Of a stretch of DNA of 64,000 nt, positions 1-8,705 are shown in pieces; position 1 is the stretch's first letter; each line of letters opens with the position of its first letter. The position numbers were made by a program, and so were the translations under genes. Under the pieces are notes generated by a model. That model did no database searches. It was given only the letters and a program-made list of their open reading frames with translations, and had not been told where the DNA came from. Source of the DNA: Collimonas sp. OK412 (GTDB taxonomy: Bacteria > Pseudomonadota > Gammaproteobacteria > Burkholderiales > Burkholderiaceae_D); NCBI RefSeq assembly GCF_900112135.1, contig NZ_FOLC01000011.1:1-64000 (forward strand). The letters run 5' to 3'.

Positions 1-916
1 TGATGTGGGCAACCTGGACCGCCGAGCTCGAGGACATCACGCCGCTCAGCAGGACCGAGTGCAGGTCGGCGCTGAACGAGCGGATTTCTTCCATCGCGCT
101 CTTGTTGCGGCGAACCAGCCAGTTGTAGCCCAGCACCGCAGGCACAGCCACTGCCAGACCGATCGCGGTCATGATCAGCGCTTCACCGACCGGACCGGCA
201 ACCTTGTCGATCGACGCCTGGCCGGCGATACCGATCGCGGTCAGCGCGTGGTAAATACCCCAGACGGTACCGAACAGGCCGACGAACGGCGCGGTCGAAC
301 CGACAGTTGCCAGGAATGCCAGGCCGTCTTGCAGGCGGCTTTGGACTTTCTCCACCGAACGCTGGATCGACATCGTCACCCAGGTATTCAGGTCGATCTG
401 CTCCAGCAGCGCGCCGTCATGGTGCTGGGTCGAATTCACGCCGTTTTGGGCGATGAAGCGGTAAGCGCTGTTTGGCTTGAGGCCGGCCACGCCTGCCTCG
501 ACGCTAGCGGCTTTCCAGAATGTCTTTTGTGCATTTTTTGCCTGGCCCATCAGTTTCACCTGCTCGATCAGCTTGGTGATGATGATGTACCAGCTGCCCA
601 TCGACATCAGCACCAGGATGATCAGGGTGCCGCGGGCGACGAAGTCGCCGCCTTTCCACAGGGCGTCCAGGCCGTACGGATTGTCCACGGTTTCCTTGGC
701 TGCCGGCTGTGGCGGCGGGGTTGGGCTATCTGCCAGCGATGCCGCTGCAGCAGTGTCGGCCGCTTTCGGCGCATCTGAGGCTGCTGGTGCCGACGCTGCT
801 GGAGCCGATGCGGCGGCTGGTGTTTGGGCGATTGCTGCCAGTGGCGCCGAGATCGTCGCGGCGGAGATCATCAGGGCAGTGGCAAGGGCGGACAGGCGGT
901 TACGAGTGATAGGCAT
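1..916 (-). CDS. exbB: ExbB-type MotA/TolQ/ExbB proton channel protein (3' end beyond window)
   Basis: ExbB forms the inner-membrane proton channel that energises TonB for uptake through TonB-dependent outer-membrane receptors. The reading frame from the ATG at 916 is open to the window edge (305 codons). It starts with a cleavable signal peptide (MPITRNRLSALATALM, cleavage near AIAQ) and an Ala/Pro-rich stretch, the extended N terminus common in proteobacterial ExbB. Next come a first membrane helix (GTLIILVLMSMGSWYIIITK) and the conserved core GSTAPFVGLFGTVWGI with the following helix EALIMTAIGLAVAVPAVLGY. The ATG is preceded by GGAG seven bases upstream. It lies just downstream of tonB on the same strand (82 bp gap), so the two are probably co-transcribed. 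An exbD gene would be expected beyond the left edge. Confidence 0.93.
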   Translation of the reverse strand, partial: MPITRNRLSALATALMISAATISAPLAAIAQTPAAASAPAASAPAASDAPKAADTAAAASLADSPTPPPQPAAKETVDNPYGLDALWKGGDFVARGTLIILVLMSMGSWYIIITKLIEQVKLMGQAKNAQKTFWKAASVEAGVAGLKPNSAYRFIAQNGVNSTQHHDGALLEQIDLNTWVTMSIQRSVEKVQSRLQDGLAFLATVGSTAPFVGLFGTVWGIYHALTAIGIAGQASIDKVAGPVGEALIMTAIGLAVAVPAVLGYNWLVRRNKSAMEEIRSFSADLHSVLLSGVMSSSSAVQVAHI

Positions 917-998
917 GCTGATGCTCCAAAATTTAGAAAGTAGATTGCCGCAATCGCGACGTGATGGTGTATTTGTGCGCATTTGCGCTTATCCGCGC

Positions 999-1649
999 CT
1001 ACTCGAGCTTCCAGACATACTGCATCCTGGTCGACGACTGCACCGCTTTGCCATCGGCCATGGCGGGGCTGAAATGGCACAGGCTCCACGCTTTTACCGT
1101 GGCCCGGTCCAGGTCCTTGAAACCGCTGCTTTTTTCAACCGCAGAATCAAGGACGTTGCCGTCGGCGCCGATGGTCAGCTTGACCGTCACCATGCCCTCT
1201 TCTTCGTTGCGCAAGGACGACCGCGGGTATTCCGGCTTCTCGCAATTTCCTGCAATCTTGGCGCTGGTGTGCGCCGGCCCAGCCTCGCCGGCAGCCGACG
1301 GCTGCGCCACCGAAGTCGGCAGGTCGTTGGACGGCGGTTTGACATTGGTCACCGCGGCAATCACATTATCCTGCGGCGGCGGCGTTACTTTTACTTCTGG
1401 CGGAGGAACGAACGGCGGTGGCGGCGCGACCGATTTTGGCGGCGGCGGCACCACCTGGTCCGGCGGCGGCGGCGGCGGCGGCTTGAACTCTTCGATGATC
1501 TTGGTCTCGACCGGCTGCTGGATCACTTCTACAACCTTACGGGCAAGCCCTGTAAGAAGTCCATAAACCAGAAGAACATGCAAAACAACGACCACGCCGA
1601 TGCCAACTAGATTCCTGGGAGGGCTTTTTCCATCCTGCGCAAAATTCAT
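999..1649 (-). CDS. tonB: Energy transducer TonB
   Basis: TonB links the ExbB/ExbD proton channel to outer-membrane receptors across the periplasm. The 216-residue protein has one N-terminal membrane anchor (VGIGVVVVLHVLLVYGLLTG), a proline-rich rod (runs of PPPPPPP and PPPPKSVAPPPP around residues 55-100) and a C-terminal TonB domain beginning near YPRSSLRNEEEG, with the typical MVTVKLTIGADGNVLDSAVEKSSG core. I chose the ATG at 1649 because AAGGAGG lies just upstream; an in-frame start at 1670 lacks this support. The gene precedes exbB on the same strand, giving a tonB-exbB order. The only iron-box-like sequence upstream is a single half site (TGAGAAT at 1778-1784), so Fur control is not shown by the sequence here. 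Confidence 0.95.
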   Translation of the reverse strand: MNFAQDGKSPPRNLVGIGVVVVLHVLLVYGLLTGLARKVVEVIQQPVETKIIEEFKPPPPPPPDQVVPPPPKSVAPPPPFVPPPEVKVTPPPQDNVIAAVTNVKPPSNDLPTSVAQPSAAGEAGPAHTSAKIAGNCEKPEYPRSSLRNEEEGMVTVKLTIGADGNVLDSAVEKSSGFKDLDRATVKAWSLCHFSPAMADGKAVQSSTRMQYVWKLE

Positions 1650-1990
1650 ACCTGCCTCCTTGACTATCAAAGTCCGCCCTCAACGGCCAGGCCGCGGAGA
1701 TCGGCAATTCCACAAACTCGACGAAACACATTGCTGCCCGTCGAAAACTGTATCTTCTGAAATGGATTACACCATGGTGAGAATGCACAAATATCTTGTT
1801 TTATCAATCTCGCGGAACACAATCCATGGTTTTTGGCGCTAGCGCCAGCATGGCTTGCTGCAGAGGTCACCGTTGAATGGAAACGGTGCGGATTCTGTTA
1901 AAACTCACCACGAGAGTGCGAGAAACCGTCAGTCACTCTGCATTGCGATCGGGATGTTCATTGATTACGAGTAGGTGAAAAACAGAGCGC
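1650..1990. other. Intergenic region upstream of tonB with two inverted repeats
   Basis: No gene is supported here. It separates the end of the HcnC-like oxidase gene from the start of tonB, both on the minus strand, so it should hold the tonB promoter and the 3' end of the oxidase operon. Two symmetric elements are visible: a perfect 14-bp palindrome TGGCGCTAGCGCCA at 1834-1847, and a 7-bp inverted repeat CACCGTT/AACGGTG at 1868-1888 with a 7-base loop. The latter lacks a T-run in either direction, so it is not a standard terminator. Confidence 0.6.
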
Positions 1991-3169
1991 TCACTCCTGC
2001 TCAACAAACTTATCCAAGATCAATTCAGCCTGAGCGGGCATCTGCTTTGAAAACCGGCTGATCAAGAACGGTTCTATAGGTGTCGTGGTACGTCCGGTAT
2101 CGATCAGCTCCGCCATCACATCGCCAACTCCCGGGCCAAGCTGGAAGCCATGTCCGCAAAAGCCGAATGCGTAATGCAAGCCGCTGACCCGGGCACTCGG
2201 CCCCATGACCGGCAGGTCGTCCGGCATATAACTTTCAACGCCGCTCCACACCCGGATTACATTCAAATTCGCCAGCGCCGGCGCCAGCCGCTGCAACTGC
2301 CTTAACTGGTTCAAGGTATTCTTCGGCATCACGTAGGCACGCCGCAGATCCGGGTAAGCAGGACCACGGCCACCGCCGCCGAAGATGATGTTGCCGCGCG
2401 GGATCTGGCGGAAGTACAAAATCTCTTCGTCACGCGGCGAAGTCACTCCCACCACCGTCTTCAAACCATACGGCACCGGTTCGGTAACCCCCATTTGCGG
2501 ACCGCGCGCAACCAGGTCGACCGGTTCGTCGAATTGCAGGCACAGCTTGTCGGCCCAGGCTCCCGCCGCCACCAGCATCGCCGGCGCCTTAAACAAGCGG
2601 CCGTCGGTGGCGCTGACAAGAAAATCGTCGCCCTGCCTGGTTATCGCGTCCACTTCGGTATTCTCGAAAATCTGCGCGCCGTTTTTTGCTGCGGCACGAC
2701 CGAACGCCGGCGCCGCCAGGCGTGGATTGGCATGGCCGTCGAGCGGCGAATACGACGCTGCGCCGACCTCCGGCCCCAGGAATGGGAAACGTGCGCGCAT
2801 CCGTTCGCCGGCGAACATTTCCAGGTCGAGGCCGTAAGTACGCGCAGCAAGTGCATACTCCTCCAGCATGCCGACCCTATCCTGGCCATAGCAGACGCGG
2901 ATATGGCCGGAGGGTAAAAACTCCACATCTTCACCAATCAGCTGCGGTAGCCGCCGCCAGATGTCCAGCGAGCGATTGGCCAGCGGCAGCTGCGGCAAGA
3001 AGCGCCCTTGCCGCCGCACATTGCCGAAATTGGTGCCGCTGGCTTGCTGCCCCAACAGTCCGCGTTCCAGCAATATCACAGAGCGTCCGCGCTGACGCAG
3101 GAAAAAAGCAGTGGCGCTGCCCATGATGCCGCCACCTACGATAATCACATCCGCCTGCCGGGTCGTCAT
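1991..3169 (-). CDS. FAD-dependent oxidoreductase, HcnC/OoxB-like subunit (DAO family)
   Basis: This 392-residue DAO-family flavoprotein would be the catalytic subunit of a membrane-associated amino-acid/opine-type dehydrogenase. The N terminus has the FAD-binding motif VIIVGGGIMGSATAFFL, and the C-terminal FAD-contact region reads YAFGFCGHGFQLGPGVG. The length is close to HcnC, opine oxidase B subunits and D-hydroxyproline dehydrogenase beta subunits. The ATG at 3169 is used because it overlaps the stop of the preceding gene by four bases (ATGA), a translational coupling typical of subunits of one complex. It is the last gene of the ABC importer/oxidase operon. Family assignment is firm; the substrate (glycine, opine, hydroxyproline or another N-alkyl amino acid) cannot be read from the sequence. 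Confidence 0.9.
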   Translation of the reverse strand: MTTRQADVIIVGGGIMGSATAFFLRQRGRSVILLERGLLGQQASGTNFGNVRRQGRFLPQLPLANRSLDIWRRLPQLIGEDVEFLPSGHIRVCYGQDRVGMLEEYALAARTYGLDLEMFAGERMRARFPFLGPEVGAASYSPLDGHANPRLAAPAFGRAAAKNGAQIFENTEVDAITRQGDDFLVSATDGRLFKAPAMLVAAGAWADKLCLQFDEPVDLVARGPQMGVTEPVPYGLKTVVGVTSPRDEEILYFRQIPRGNIIFGGGGRGPAYPDLRRAYVMPKNTLNQLRQLQRLAPALANLNVIRVWSGVESYMPDDLPVMGPSARVSGLHYAFGFCGHGFQLGPGVGDVMAELIDTGRTTTPIEPFLISRFSKQMPAQAELILDKFVEQE

Positions 3170-4542
3170 GGCGCATCCTCTACAACGCTGAACGCCAGCG
3201 GCTTGACCGGCGCTTGCGCCCGCAAACGGCCGACCTCTGCAATCGGAATGCCAGCTGCCGCCGCAATCACTTCGGCGCCGGCATGACCGCAATAACGTCC
3301 CTGGCAACGGCCCATGCCGACTCGGCTGAAAGCCTTGGCGCGATTTGCTTCAACAGCCCCCATGCCAGACACCGCGTGCCGCAACTCACCGGCGGTGATG
3401 CATTCACAGCGGCAGACAATTGCCTCATCGGGCAAACTGGCCGCTTGCCGTGCCGGCCAGGGAAATGCCTGTAGCAAACCCTGGCGGAAACGTTCCATCG
3501 CCAGCTGTTGCTTACGCAACGCTGCGAACTCTGGCTGGTCCACCGTGTGACCGCAATCGGCAAGCGCTGCCAGCGCTGCCAGGCGGCCGGCATTTTCGGC
3601 GCCGTCGGCACCGAGAATGCGTACGCCGTCGCCGGCCAGATACACGCCGGGCACAGAACTTCGGCCGTCTTCGCCTGTTCTCGGCAACCACTGCCGTGAA
3701 GCATGATCAAAAGCAAATTCGCAACGCGCGAGATCGGCCAACTGGGTTTCAGCCCGCAGGTGATAACCCATCGCCACCGCATCGCAAGATATGCTGGCGG
3801 TTTCTCCATTGGCTTGACGATAGCTGACCGCCCGCACGCCCTTATCCGCATCGCCGATAATTTCCAGCGGCGTCACGCCGTTCAGCACCGGCACCCCGGC
3901 GCGCTTGATCGCCGCAACCAGCAACACGCCCTTTTTCAGCAGCGAAGGGCGCGCCATCAATTTTGGCATTGCACTCAGCTGCTGCCAGAAACTCGACGTA
4001 TCCAGCACTGCCGCCACTTTGGCGCCGGCTTTGATATATTGGCTCGCTACCAGATACAGCAGCGGTCCGCTGCCGAGAAACACGACTTCGCGGCCAACCG
4101 AGCAAGCTTGAGATTTCAGCGCAACCTGCGCCGCGCCGAGGCTGTAGGTGCCGGCGAAATGCCAACCCTTGAGCGGCATCAGGCGGTCGGTGGCGCCGGT
4201 GCACAGCACCAGGATTTCATACGCCAGGCTACTCACATGGCCATTTCTGACCAAGTGTATGCGGCCCTCGCTGACATTCCAGGCCAGCGTTTCCGGCAGG
4301 TAATCAATCGCACCACGCAAGGCGTCGAAGCTGCGATGCAGCGACTCGGCGCGCCCGGCCTCTGTTCCGTACAAAGTACCATACGGACGTTTGAAATTTT
4401 CCGGCTGGCGGCGATAGATCTGGCCACCGTCGCGGCGGCCCTCATCGATCACGGTGGGCCGCAAGCCTGCCTTGACGAACTGTTCGGCGCAGCGCACCCC
4501 TGCCGGGCCGGCGCCGACAATCACTACGCGAGGTTGGGCCAT
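3166..4542 (-). CDS. NAD(P)/FAD-dependent oxidoreductase with C-terminal BFD-like 2Fe-2S domain, HcnB/OoxA-like
   Basis: This 458-residue subunit combines a pyridine nucleotide-disulphide oxidoreductase fold with a C-terminal bacterioferritin-associated-ferredoxin-like domain. The FAD motif VVIVGAGPAGVRCAEQF opens the protein, a second dinucleotide motif VVFLGSGPLLYLVASQ follows, and FAD is closed by GVYLAGDGVRILGADGAENAG. The C terminus carries CRCECI and GRCQGRYC, the four cysteines of the Fe-S domain. In HcnABC, opine oxidases and D-hydroxyproline dehydrogenases this subunit sits between the small ferredoxin-like subunit and the DAO subunit, the same order as here. The ATG at 4542 overlaps the upstream gene by 19 bases; a longer in-frame N terminus (to 4662) does not match the family. 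Confidence 0.9.
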   Translation of the reverse strand: MAQPRVVIVGAGPAGVRCAEQFVKAGLRPTVIDEGRRDGGQIYRRQPENFKRPYGTLYGTEAGRAESLHRSFDALRGAIDYLPETLAWNVSEGRIHLVRNGHVSSLAYEILVLCTGATDRLMPLKGWHFAGTYSLGAAQVALKSQACSVGREVVFLGSGPLLYLVASQYIKAGAKVAAVLDTSSFWQQLSAMPKLMARPSLLKKGVLLVAAIKRAGVPVLNGVTPLEIIGDADKGVRAVSYRQANGETASISCDAVAMGYHLRAETQLADLARCEFAFDHASRQWLPRTGEDGRSSVPGVYLAGDGVRILGADGAENAGRLAALAALADCGHTVDQPEFAALRKQQLAMERFRQGLLQAFPWPARQAASLPDEAIVCRCECITAGELRHAVSGMGAVEANRAKAFSRVGMGRCQGRYCGHAGAEVIAAAAGIPIAEVGRLRAQAPVKPLAFSVVEDAP

Positions 4543-4841
4543 GTCAGCTCCGGTTGACGGGTTGATATTTGCATTCCTTCGCTGACCAGCGTCGAACAGG
4601 CGCGCAGGCGGCCACCGGCAGCAGTCCAGACCCAGCAATCCTGGCAGGCTCCCATCAGGCAAAAACCGGAACGCTTGCCATCGCCGAATTCAGACTGGCG
4701 CAAATGATCGATATTGTTCAAGATCGCCACCATCAGCGTATCGCCCTGCAACGCTTCGGCCGGCTTATCGTTGATCAGAAATACGATCTTTTCACGCTCG
4801 GTTTCGCCGAGCCTGACAAAACGTGTGTTGCTGCTGTTCAT
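4524..4841 (-). CDS. Small (2Fe-2S)-binding subunit, HcnA-like
   Basis: This 105-residue ferredoxin-like protein should pass electrons within the three-subunit oxidase. It has the motif GFCLMGACQDCWVW followed by RACST, a C-x4-C-x2-C...C ligand set as in HcnA and the gamma subunits of opine and hydroxyproline dehydrogenases. The length matches HcnA (about 105). The ATG at 4841 overlaps the stop of the ABC ATPase gene (ATGA), placing import and oxidation under one transcript. Upstream in-frame methionines would add an arginine/cysteine-rich leader not seen in the family. Confidence 0.88.
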   Translation of the reverse strand: MNSSNTRFVRLGETEREKIVFLINDKPAEALQGDTLMVAILNNIDHLRQSEFGDGKRSGFCLMGACQDCWVWTAAGGRLRACSTLVSEGMQISTRQPELTWPNLA

Positions 4842-6730
4842 ACCGTTACACCTTCGACTGCAATCAACGGTTGTTGCAAATGCTGCAAATCGGTATCGGT
4901 GCGATGGCAAAGAATCTCGCCGCCGTGCTCCAGCGAGCGCCGCAGCGGCGGCACTACATTACAAGTGCCATCGACGCGCAGCGAACAACGGTGCAGGAAA
5001 GCACAGATATCGGGCGAAGACGCCACCTCGCCGATGGCCGGCAGATCCTGCGGCACGCGGCCGCATACCTGCTCTAGCCAGCCCTGCTTGAGCGCCGGCA
5101 CGGACGACAGCAACAGATGCGAATACGGATGATATGGAGGCGCCATCATCGCTTCACGCGGCCGCTTGGCAACCATGCGGCCGGCATACAGAACCACGAT
5201 GTCGTCGCAAATGGCGCGCACGGTGCTGATGTCATGGCTGATAAACATAAGAGACACATTCAACTCGCGCCGCAGTTCGGCCAGCAAATCCAGGATCGCC
5301 GCGCCGACTACCGTATCCAGCGCCGAGGTTACCTCGTCGCACAGGATCAGATCGGGATTGGCCGCCAGCGCCCGCGCCAGGTTGGCACGCTGCTTCTGCC
5401 CACCCGAAAGTTCGCCCGGCAAGCGGTCGATGACACTGCCTGGCAGTTGCACCAGATCCAGCAACTGGGCGATGCGCTTGCGTTTCGCGTTGCCGTCAAG
5501 CCCATGATAAAAAGCCAGCGGCCGCGCCAGCATGCGGCCTATGGTGTGCGCCGGATTGAGCGCGGTGTCGGCATTCTGGAACACGATCTGTACCCGCCGG
5601 AACTGCTCTCGGCTGCGGCCCTGCAGGGTTGGCGGCAGCGGTTCGCCGTCGAGCGTGATACTGCCGCGCGCCGGCGCCACCAGGCCTGCCACGGTGCGCG
5701 CCAGCGTGGTCTTGCCAGAGCCGGATTCGCCGATAATGCCGATGGTGGTGCCGCGCCGTATCGTCAAATTGATGTCATCCAGAATCCGTACCGACGGCAA
5801 TCCCTTGTTGTCCGGCCGGCCATAACCTGCAATCAGGCCCCGTATGCGCAACAACGGCGCATCCTGTTCCTGTTCCTGCTCCGGCGCCAGCGGCAGTTGC
5901 CCGCGTGCTGCCGGTGCGGCAGCCGCCAGCAGGCTCTGGGTATAGGTATTCTCGGGCGCGGTCAGAATCTGACCGGTACTGCCGACCTCGCGGATCTGGC
6001 CGTCGCGCAGCACCACGATGCGATCCGCCATTTGCGCCACCACTGCCAGGTCATGCGAGACATAGACGGCGGTGGTGCCGAGTTCCTTGACCACATTCTT
6101 GAAGGCACGCAGCACTTCGATCTGCGTCGTCACATCGAGCGCCGTGGTCGGCTCGTCCAGGATCACCAGTTCGGGATCGGTAATCAGCGCCATCGCCGCC
6201 ATCAGGCGCTGCAGCTGACCGCCCGAAACCTGATGCGGATAACGCTTGCCAATGTTTTCAGGATCAGGCAATGCCAGAGAACGGAACAGGCCGACCGCCT
6301 TGGCTTCGGCCTGGGCACGTGTCATGGTCTTGTGGATCAGCGCACTTTCGATAACCTGGTCCATCAGCGTTTTCGACGGATTGAAAGCCGCTGCTGCGCT
6401 CTGGGCGATATAGGCGACGTCGCGGCCGCGCATGTGCGACAACTCGGCCCGAGTCATGCTCAACAGCTCACGCTGGCCGACTCGAATGCTGCCGCCGACG
6501 ATACGACAACCGGCACGGGCATAACCCAGCAGCGACAGCGCGATGGTGGTCTTGCCGGAACCCGATTCGCCGATCAGCGCCAGCACTTCACCGCGCGCAA
6601 CCGAAAAATCCACATCCTTGACGATCACCACATCGTCGCCGCTGTCTTTGGTGGCGACTACCCGCAAGCCGGAAACCTTGACCAGATCACTGTCGCCGGT
6701 TTTGACGTTGGCTTTGGCGTTCTTGTTCAT
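4838..6730 (-). CDS. Dipeptide-type ABC transporter, fused double ATP-binding protein
   Basis: Two complete nucleotide-binding domains of the oligopeptide/dipeptide importer class are fused in 630 residues, as in YejF/GsiA and DppD-DppF fusions. Domain 1 has Walker A GESGSGKTTIAL (near residue 54), signature VSGGQLQRL and Walker B LVILDEPTTALD. Domain 2 has Walker A GESGSGKTTLAR (near 345), signature LSGGQKQRAN and Walker B LILCDEVTSALD. The ATG at 6730 has a GGAAGGA ribosome site and lies one base after the permease stop. Neighbours supply the two permeases and the binding protein, so the importer is complete. Its tight coupling to the oxidase genes suggests it imports their substrate. Confidence 0.93.
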   Translation of the reverse strand: MNKNAKANVKTGDSDLVKVSGLRVVATKDSGDDVVIVKDVDFSVARGEVLALIGESGSGKTTIALSLLGYARAGCRIVGGSIRVGQRELLSMTRAELSHMRGRDVAYIAQSAAAAFNPSKTLMDQVIESALIHKTMTRAQAEAKAVGLFRSLALPDPENIGKRYPHQVSGGQLQRLMAAMALITDPELVILDEPTTALDVTTQIEVLRAFKNVVKELGTTAVYVSHDLAVVAQMADRIVVLRDGQIREVGSTGQILTAPENTYTQSLLAAAAPAARGQLPLAPEQEQEQDAPLLRIRGLIAGYGRPDNKGLPSVRILDDINLTIRRGTTIGIIGESGSGKTTLARTVAGLVAPARGSITLDGEPLPPTLQGRSREQFRRVQIVFQNADTALNPAHTIGRMLARPLAFYHGLDGNAKRKRIAQLLDLVQLPGSVIDRLPGELSGGQKQRANLARALAANPDLILCDEVTSALDTVVGAAILDLLAELRRELNVSLMFISHDISTVRAICDDIVVLYAGRMVAKRPREAMMAPPYHPYSHLLLSSVPALKQGWLEQVCGRVPQDLPAIGEVASSPDICAFLHRCSLRVDGTCNVVPPLRRSLEHGGEILCHRTDTDLQHLQQPLIAVEGVTV

Positions 6731-6731
6731 A

Positions 6732-7604
6732 TCAATCCTTCCTGGAGCGCTTGCCACGCAAATTATCGATCAACAGGTTGACACCGATGGTCAGCGTCGC
6801 AATCGCCAGCGCCGGCATGATGACGGCAGGAGCGCCCTCGCCCAGGCCGGCAATGTTTTCCCGCACCAGCGAGCCCCAGTCGGCATCCGGCGGCTGGACC
6901 CCCAAGCTAAGAAAACTCAGGCCGCTCAGCAGCAACACCACGAACACGAAGCGCAAGCCGGCGTCAGCCAGCACCGGACGGATCATGTTCGGCAGCATCT
7001 CGATGCAAGTGATATACAGTGCACCCTCGCCGCGAGCACGGGCAGCCTGAACGTATTCCATGGTTTGCACATTCACCGCCAGCGCGCGCGAAATCCGGTA
7101 GGAACCCGGCATGTAAGTGATGGCTGCCGTAATGATCAGCAACTCAGGCGAAGAACCGAAAGAGGCCACCATCATCAATGCAAACATCTTGCTCGGAATC
7201 GAAATCAGAGCATCCAGCGTGCGGCTCATGACGGCGTCGACCCAACCGCCGGCCAGCGCCGCGCACAGCGCCAATCCGGTGCCTATCGAGCAAGCCAGGA
7301 GCGTCGCCGCCAGCGCCAGGCCGATGGTGTAACGGGTGCCGAACAGAATCCGGCTGAGCATATCGCGGCCGAGGTAGTCGCTGCCCAGCAATAATTTCCT
7401 GCTGAGGCTGCCGAAGACATCGGCATCCACAATCTGTCCGGCGTCGTAAGGCGAGATGGTTGGTCCGATCACGGCCATCAATAGCCAGAAAACCACGATG
7501 CACAGGCCGATCAGGCCAAGGATGGATATCGAAAAACGGCGCGGCTTCGCTGCCGGCGACGGCGGCGGCAATTTGTCGGCGACGACGACATTGGAGTTAG
7601 GCAT
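6732..7604 (-). CDS. ABC transporter permease, DppC-like
   Basis: This 290-residue inner-membrane permease belongs to the DppC/OppC family. It has a short cytoplasmic proline-rich N terminus, a first helix (ILGLIGLCIVVFWLLMAVIG), the extracytoplasmic LGSDYLGRDMLSRILFGTRY motif that is diagnostic for DppC-type permeases, and the EAA loop YVQAARARGEGALYITCIEMLPN. The start at 7604 follows the stop of the partner permease by only five bases. It should pair with the DppB-like protein encoded upstream and with the fused ATPase encoded downstream. Confidence 0.92.
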   Translation of the reverse strand: MPNSNVVVADKLPPPSPAAKPRRFSISILGLIGLCIVVFWLLMAVIGPTISPYDAGQIVDADVFGSLSRKLLLGSDYLGRDMLSRILFGTRYTIGLALAATLLACSIGTGLALCAALAGGWVDAVMSRTLDALISIPSKMFALMMVASFGSSPELLIITAAITYMPGSYRISRALAVNVQTMEYVQAARARGEGALYITCIEMLPNMIRPVLADAGLRFVFVVLLLSGLSFLSLGVQPPDADWGSLVRENIAGLGEGAPAVIMPALAIATLTIGVNLLIDNLRGKRSRKD

Positions 7605-7609
7605 GGTAT

Positions 7610-8566
7610 TCACCGGTTCCTCAACCTTGGATTGGAGACGATCGCGCAGATGTCTGCGGCCAGCACCAGCAGCAGATAGGCGCAACAGAAAATCATCGCG
7701 CAGGCTTGCACCAGCGGCATGTCGCGGGTTGTGACGGCATCGATCATCAGGCTGGCGATGCCGGGATAGTTGAAAATGGATTCGACGATGATTACCCCGC
7801 CCAGCAGGTAAGACAGGCTCAGCGCCACCGCATTGGCAATCGGCCCGATAGCATTCGGCAAAGCATGGCTCAGCACGATGCGGGTTGGCCGGGCGCCTTT
7901 GAGTGCGGCCATCTCGACATAGGAAGAACTCAACTGATCAATGACTGCGGCCCGTGTCATGCGGGACATCTGCGCCACGATCACGCAGCACAAGGTAAGC
8001 ACCGGCATCGCGTATGCCTTCAGGAACTGGCCGGCCGAAGCGATATCGGCAGTGTGTGAAAGCGCCGATAGCCAGCGCAGCTTGACCGCAAATATCATCA
8101 CGGCAATGGTTGCCACCAGAAATTCCGGTACCGACACCATCGATACTGAACCGACGCTGATCACGCGATCGAAAAGGGAGCCGCGATACATGGCGGAGGT
8201 AATTCCCAGTGTCAGCGCAATCGGCACCGACACTGCGGCAGTCACGGCCGCCAGCAGCAGAGAACTGGGCAGGCGGCCGGCAATCAGCTGCGCTACCGGC
8301 ACGTTGTTGACCAGTGAAATCCCCGGATTACCGGATAATAATCCACTCAGCCAGTAGAAATAGCGCACTGGCGCCGGTTGATCCAGACCGAACTGCAAAC
8401 GCAGTGCGGCCACGGTTTCCGGTGTTGCCGACTGGCCGAGCGCCGCTTGCGCCGCATCGCCGGGCAACAGGTTGGTAATCAAAAAGACCCCGATCGACAC
8501 TAGCAGCAATGTCAATATTCCGAGGCCGAGCCGGTTGATAATAAGACGTCCGACCGTGCCGTTCAT
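7610..8566 (-). CDS. ABC transporter permease, DppB-like
   Basis: This 318-residue inner-membrane permease of the DppB/OppB family begins with RLGLGILTLLLVSIGVFLIT and the conserved LLPGDAA segment. It ends with the EAA-type loop MAALKGARPTRIVLSHALPN and the VVESIFNYPGIASLM segment typical of DppB. GGAAG lies eight bases before the ATG at 8566. It is the second gene of the importer operon, 139 bp after the binding protein. Confidence 0.92.
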   Translation of the reverse strand: MNGTVGRLIINRLGLGILTLLLVSIGVFLITNLLPGDAAQAALGQSATPETVAALRLQFGLDQPAPVRYFYWLSGLLSGNPGISLVNNVPVAQLIAGRLPSSLLLAAVTAAVSVPIALTLGITSAMYRGSLFDRVISVGSVSMVSVPEFLVATIAVMIFAVKLRWLSALSHTADIASAGQFLKAYAMPVLTLCCVIVAQMSRMTRAAVIDQLSSSYVEMAALKGARPTRIVLSHALPNAIGPIANAVALSLSYLLGGVIIVESIFNYPGIASLMIDAVTTRDMPLVQACAMIFCCAYLLLVLAADICAIVSNPRLRNR

Positions 8567-8705
8567 TACATCTTCCTTTCTGACATCCGCCCGGCTGCAG
8601 CGCTAGACTGCCATGCAGTTGCAACCTGACGAATGTTGTTCTCAGCCATAATCTGCTGCAGGCATGCGGCCACAAACACGCCTTGCGTCTTTTTGAAGCA
8701 GAACC

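Noticed and set aside
1778-1784. TGAGAAT upstream of tonB as a Fur box
   Set aside because: Only one half site matches; the second half (CACAAAT) does not fit the 7-1-7 pattern.
1868-1888. CACCGTT/AACGGTG hairpin as the terminator of the importer-oxidase operon
   Set aside because: It lies about 100 bp past the stop codon and has no downstream T-run in the minus-strand direction.
1991-4841. Calling the three oxidase genes hydrogen cyanide synthase hcnABC
   Set aside because: Subunit types and order fit, but the translational coupling to an ABC importer favours a catabolic dehydrogenase of the same superfamily. Sequence by eye cannot decide.
5117-6781. A 554-codon plus-strand open frame opposite the fused ABC ATPase
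   Set aside because: No recognisable motif and a shadow-like composition. The minus strand carries two complete ATPase domains.
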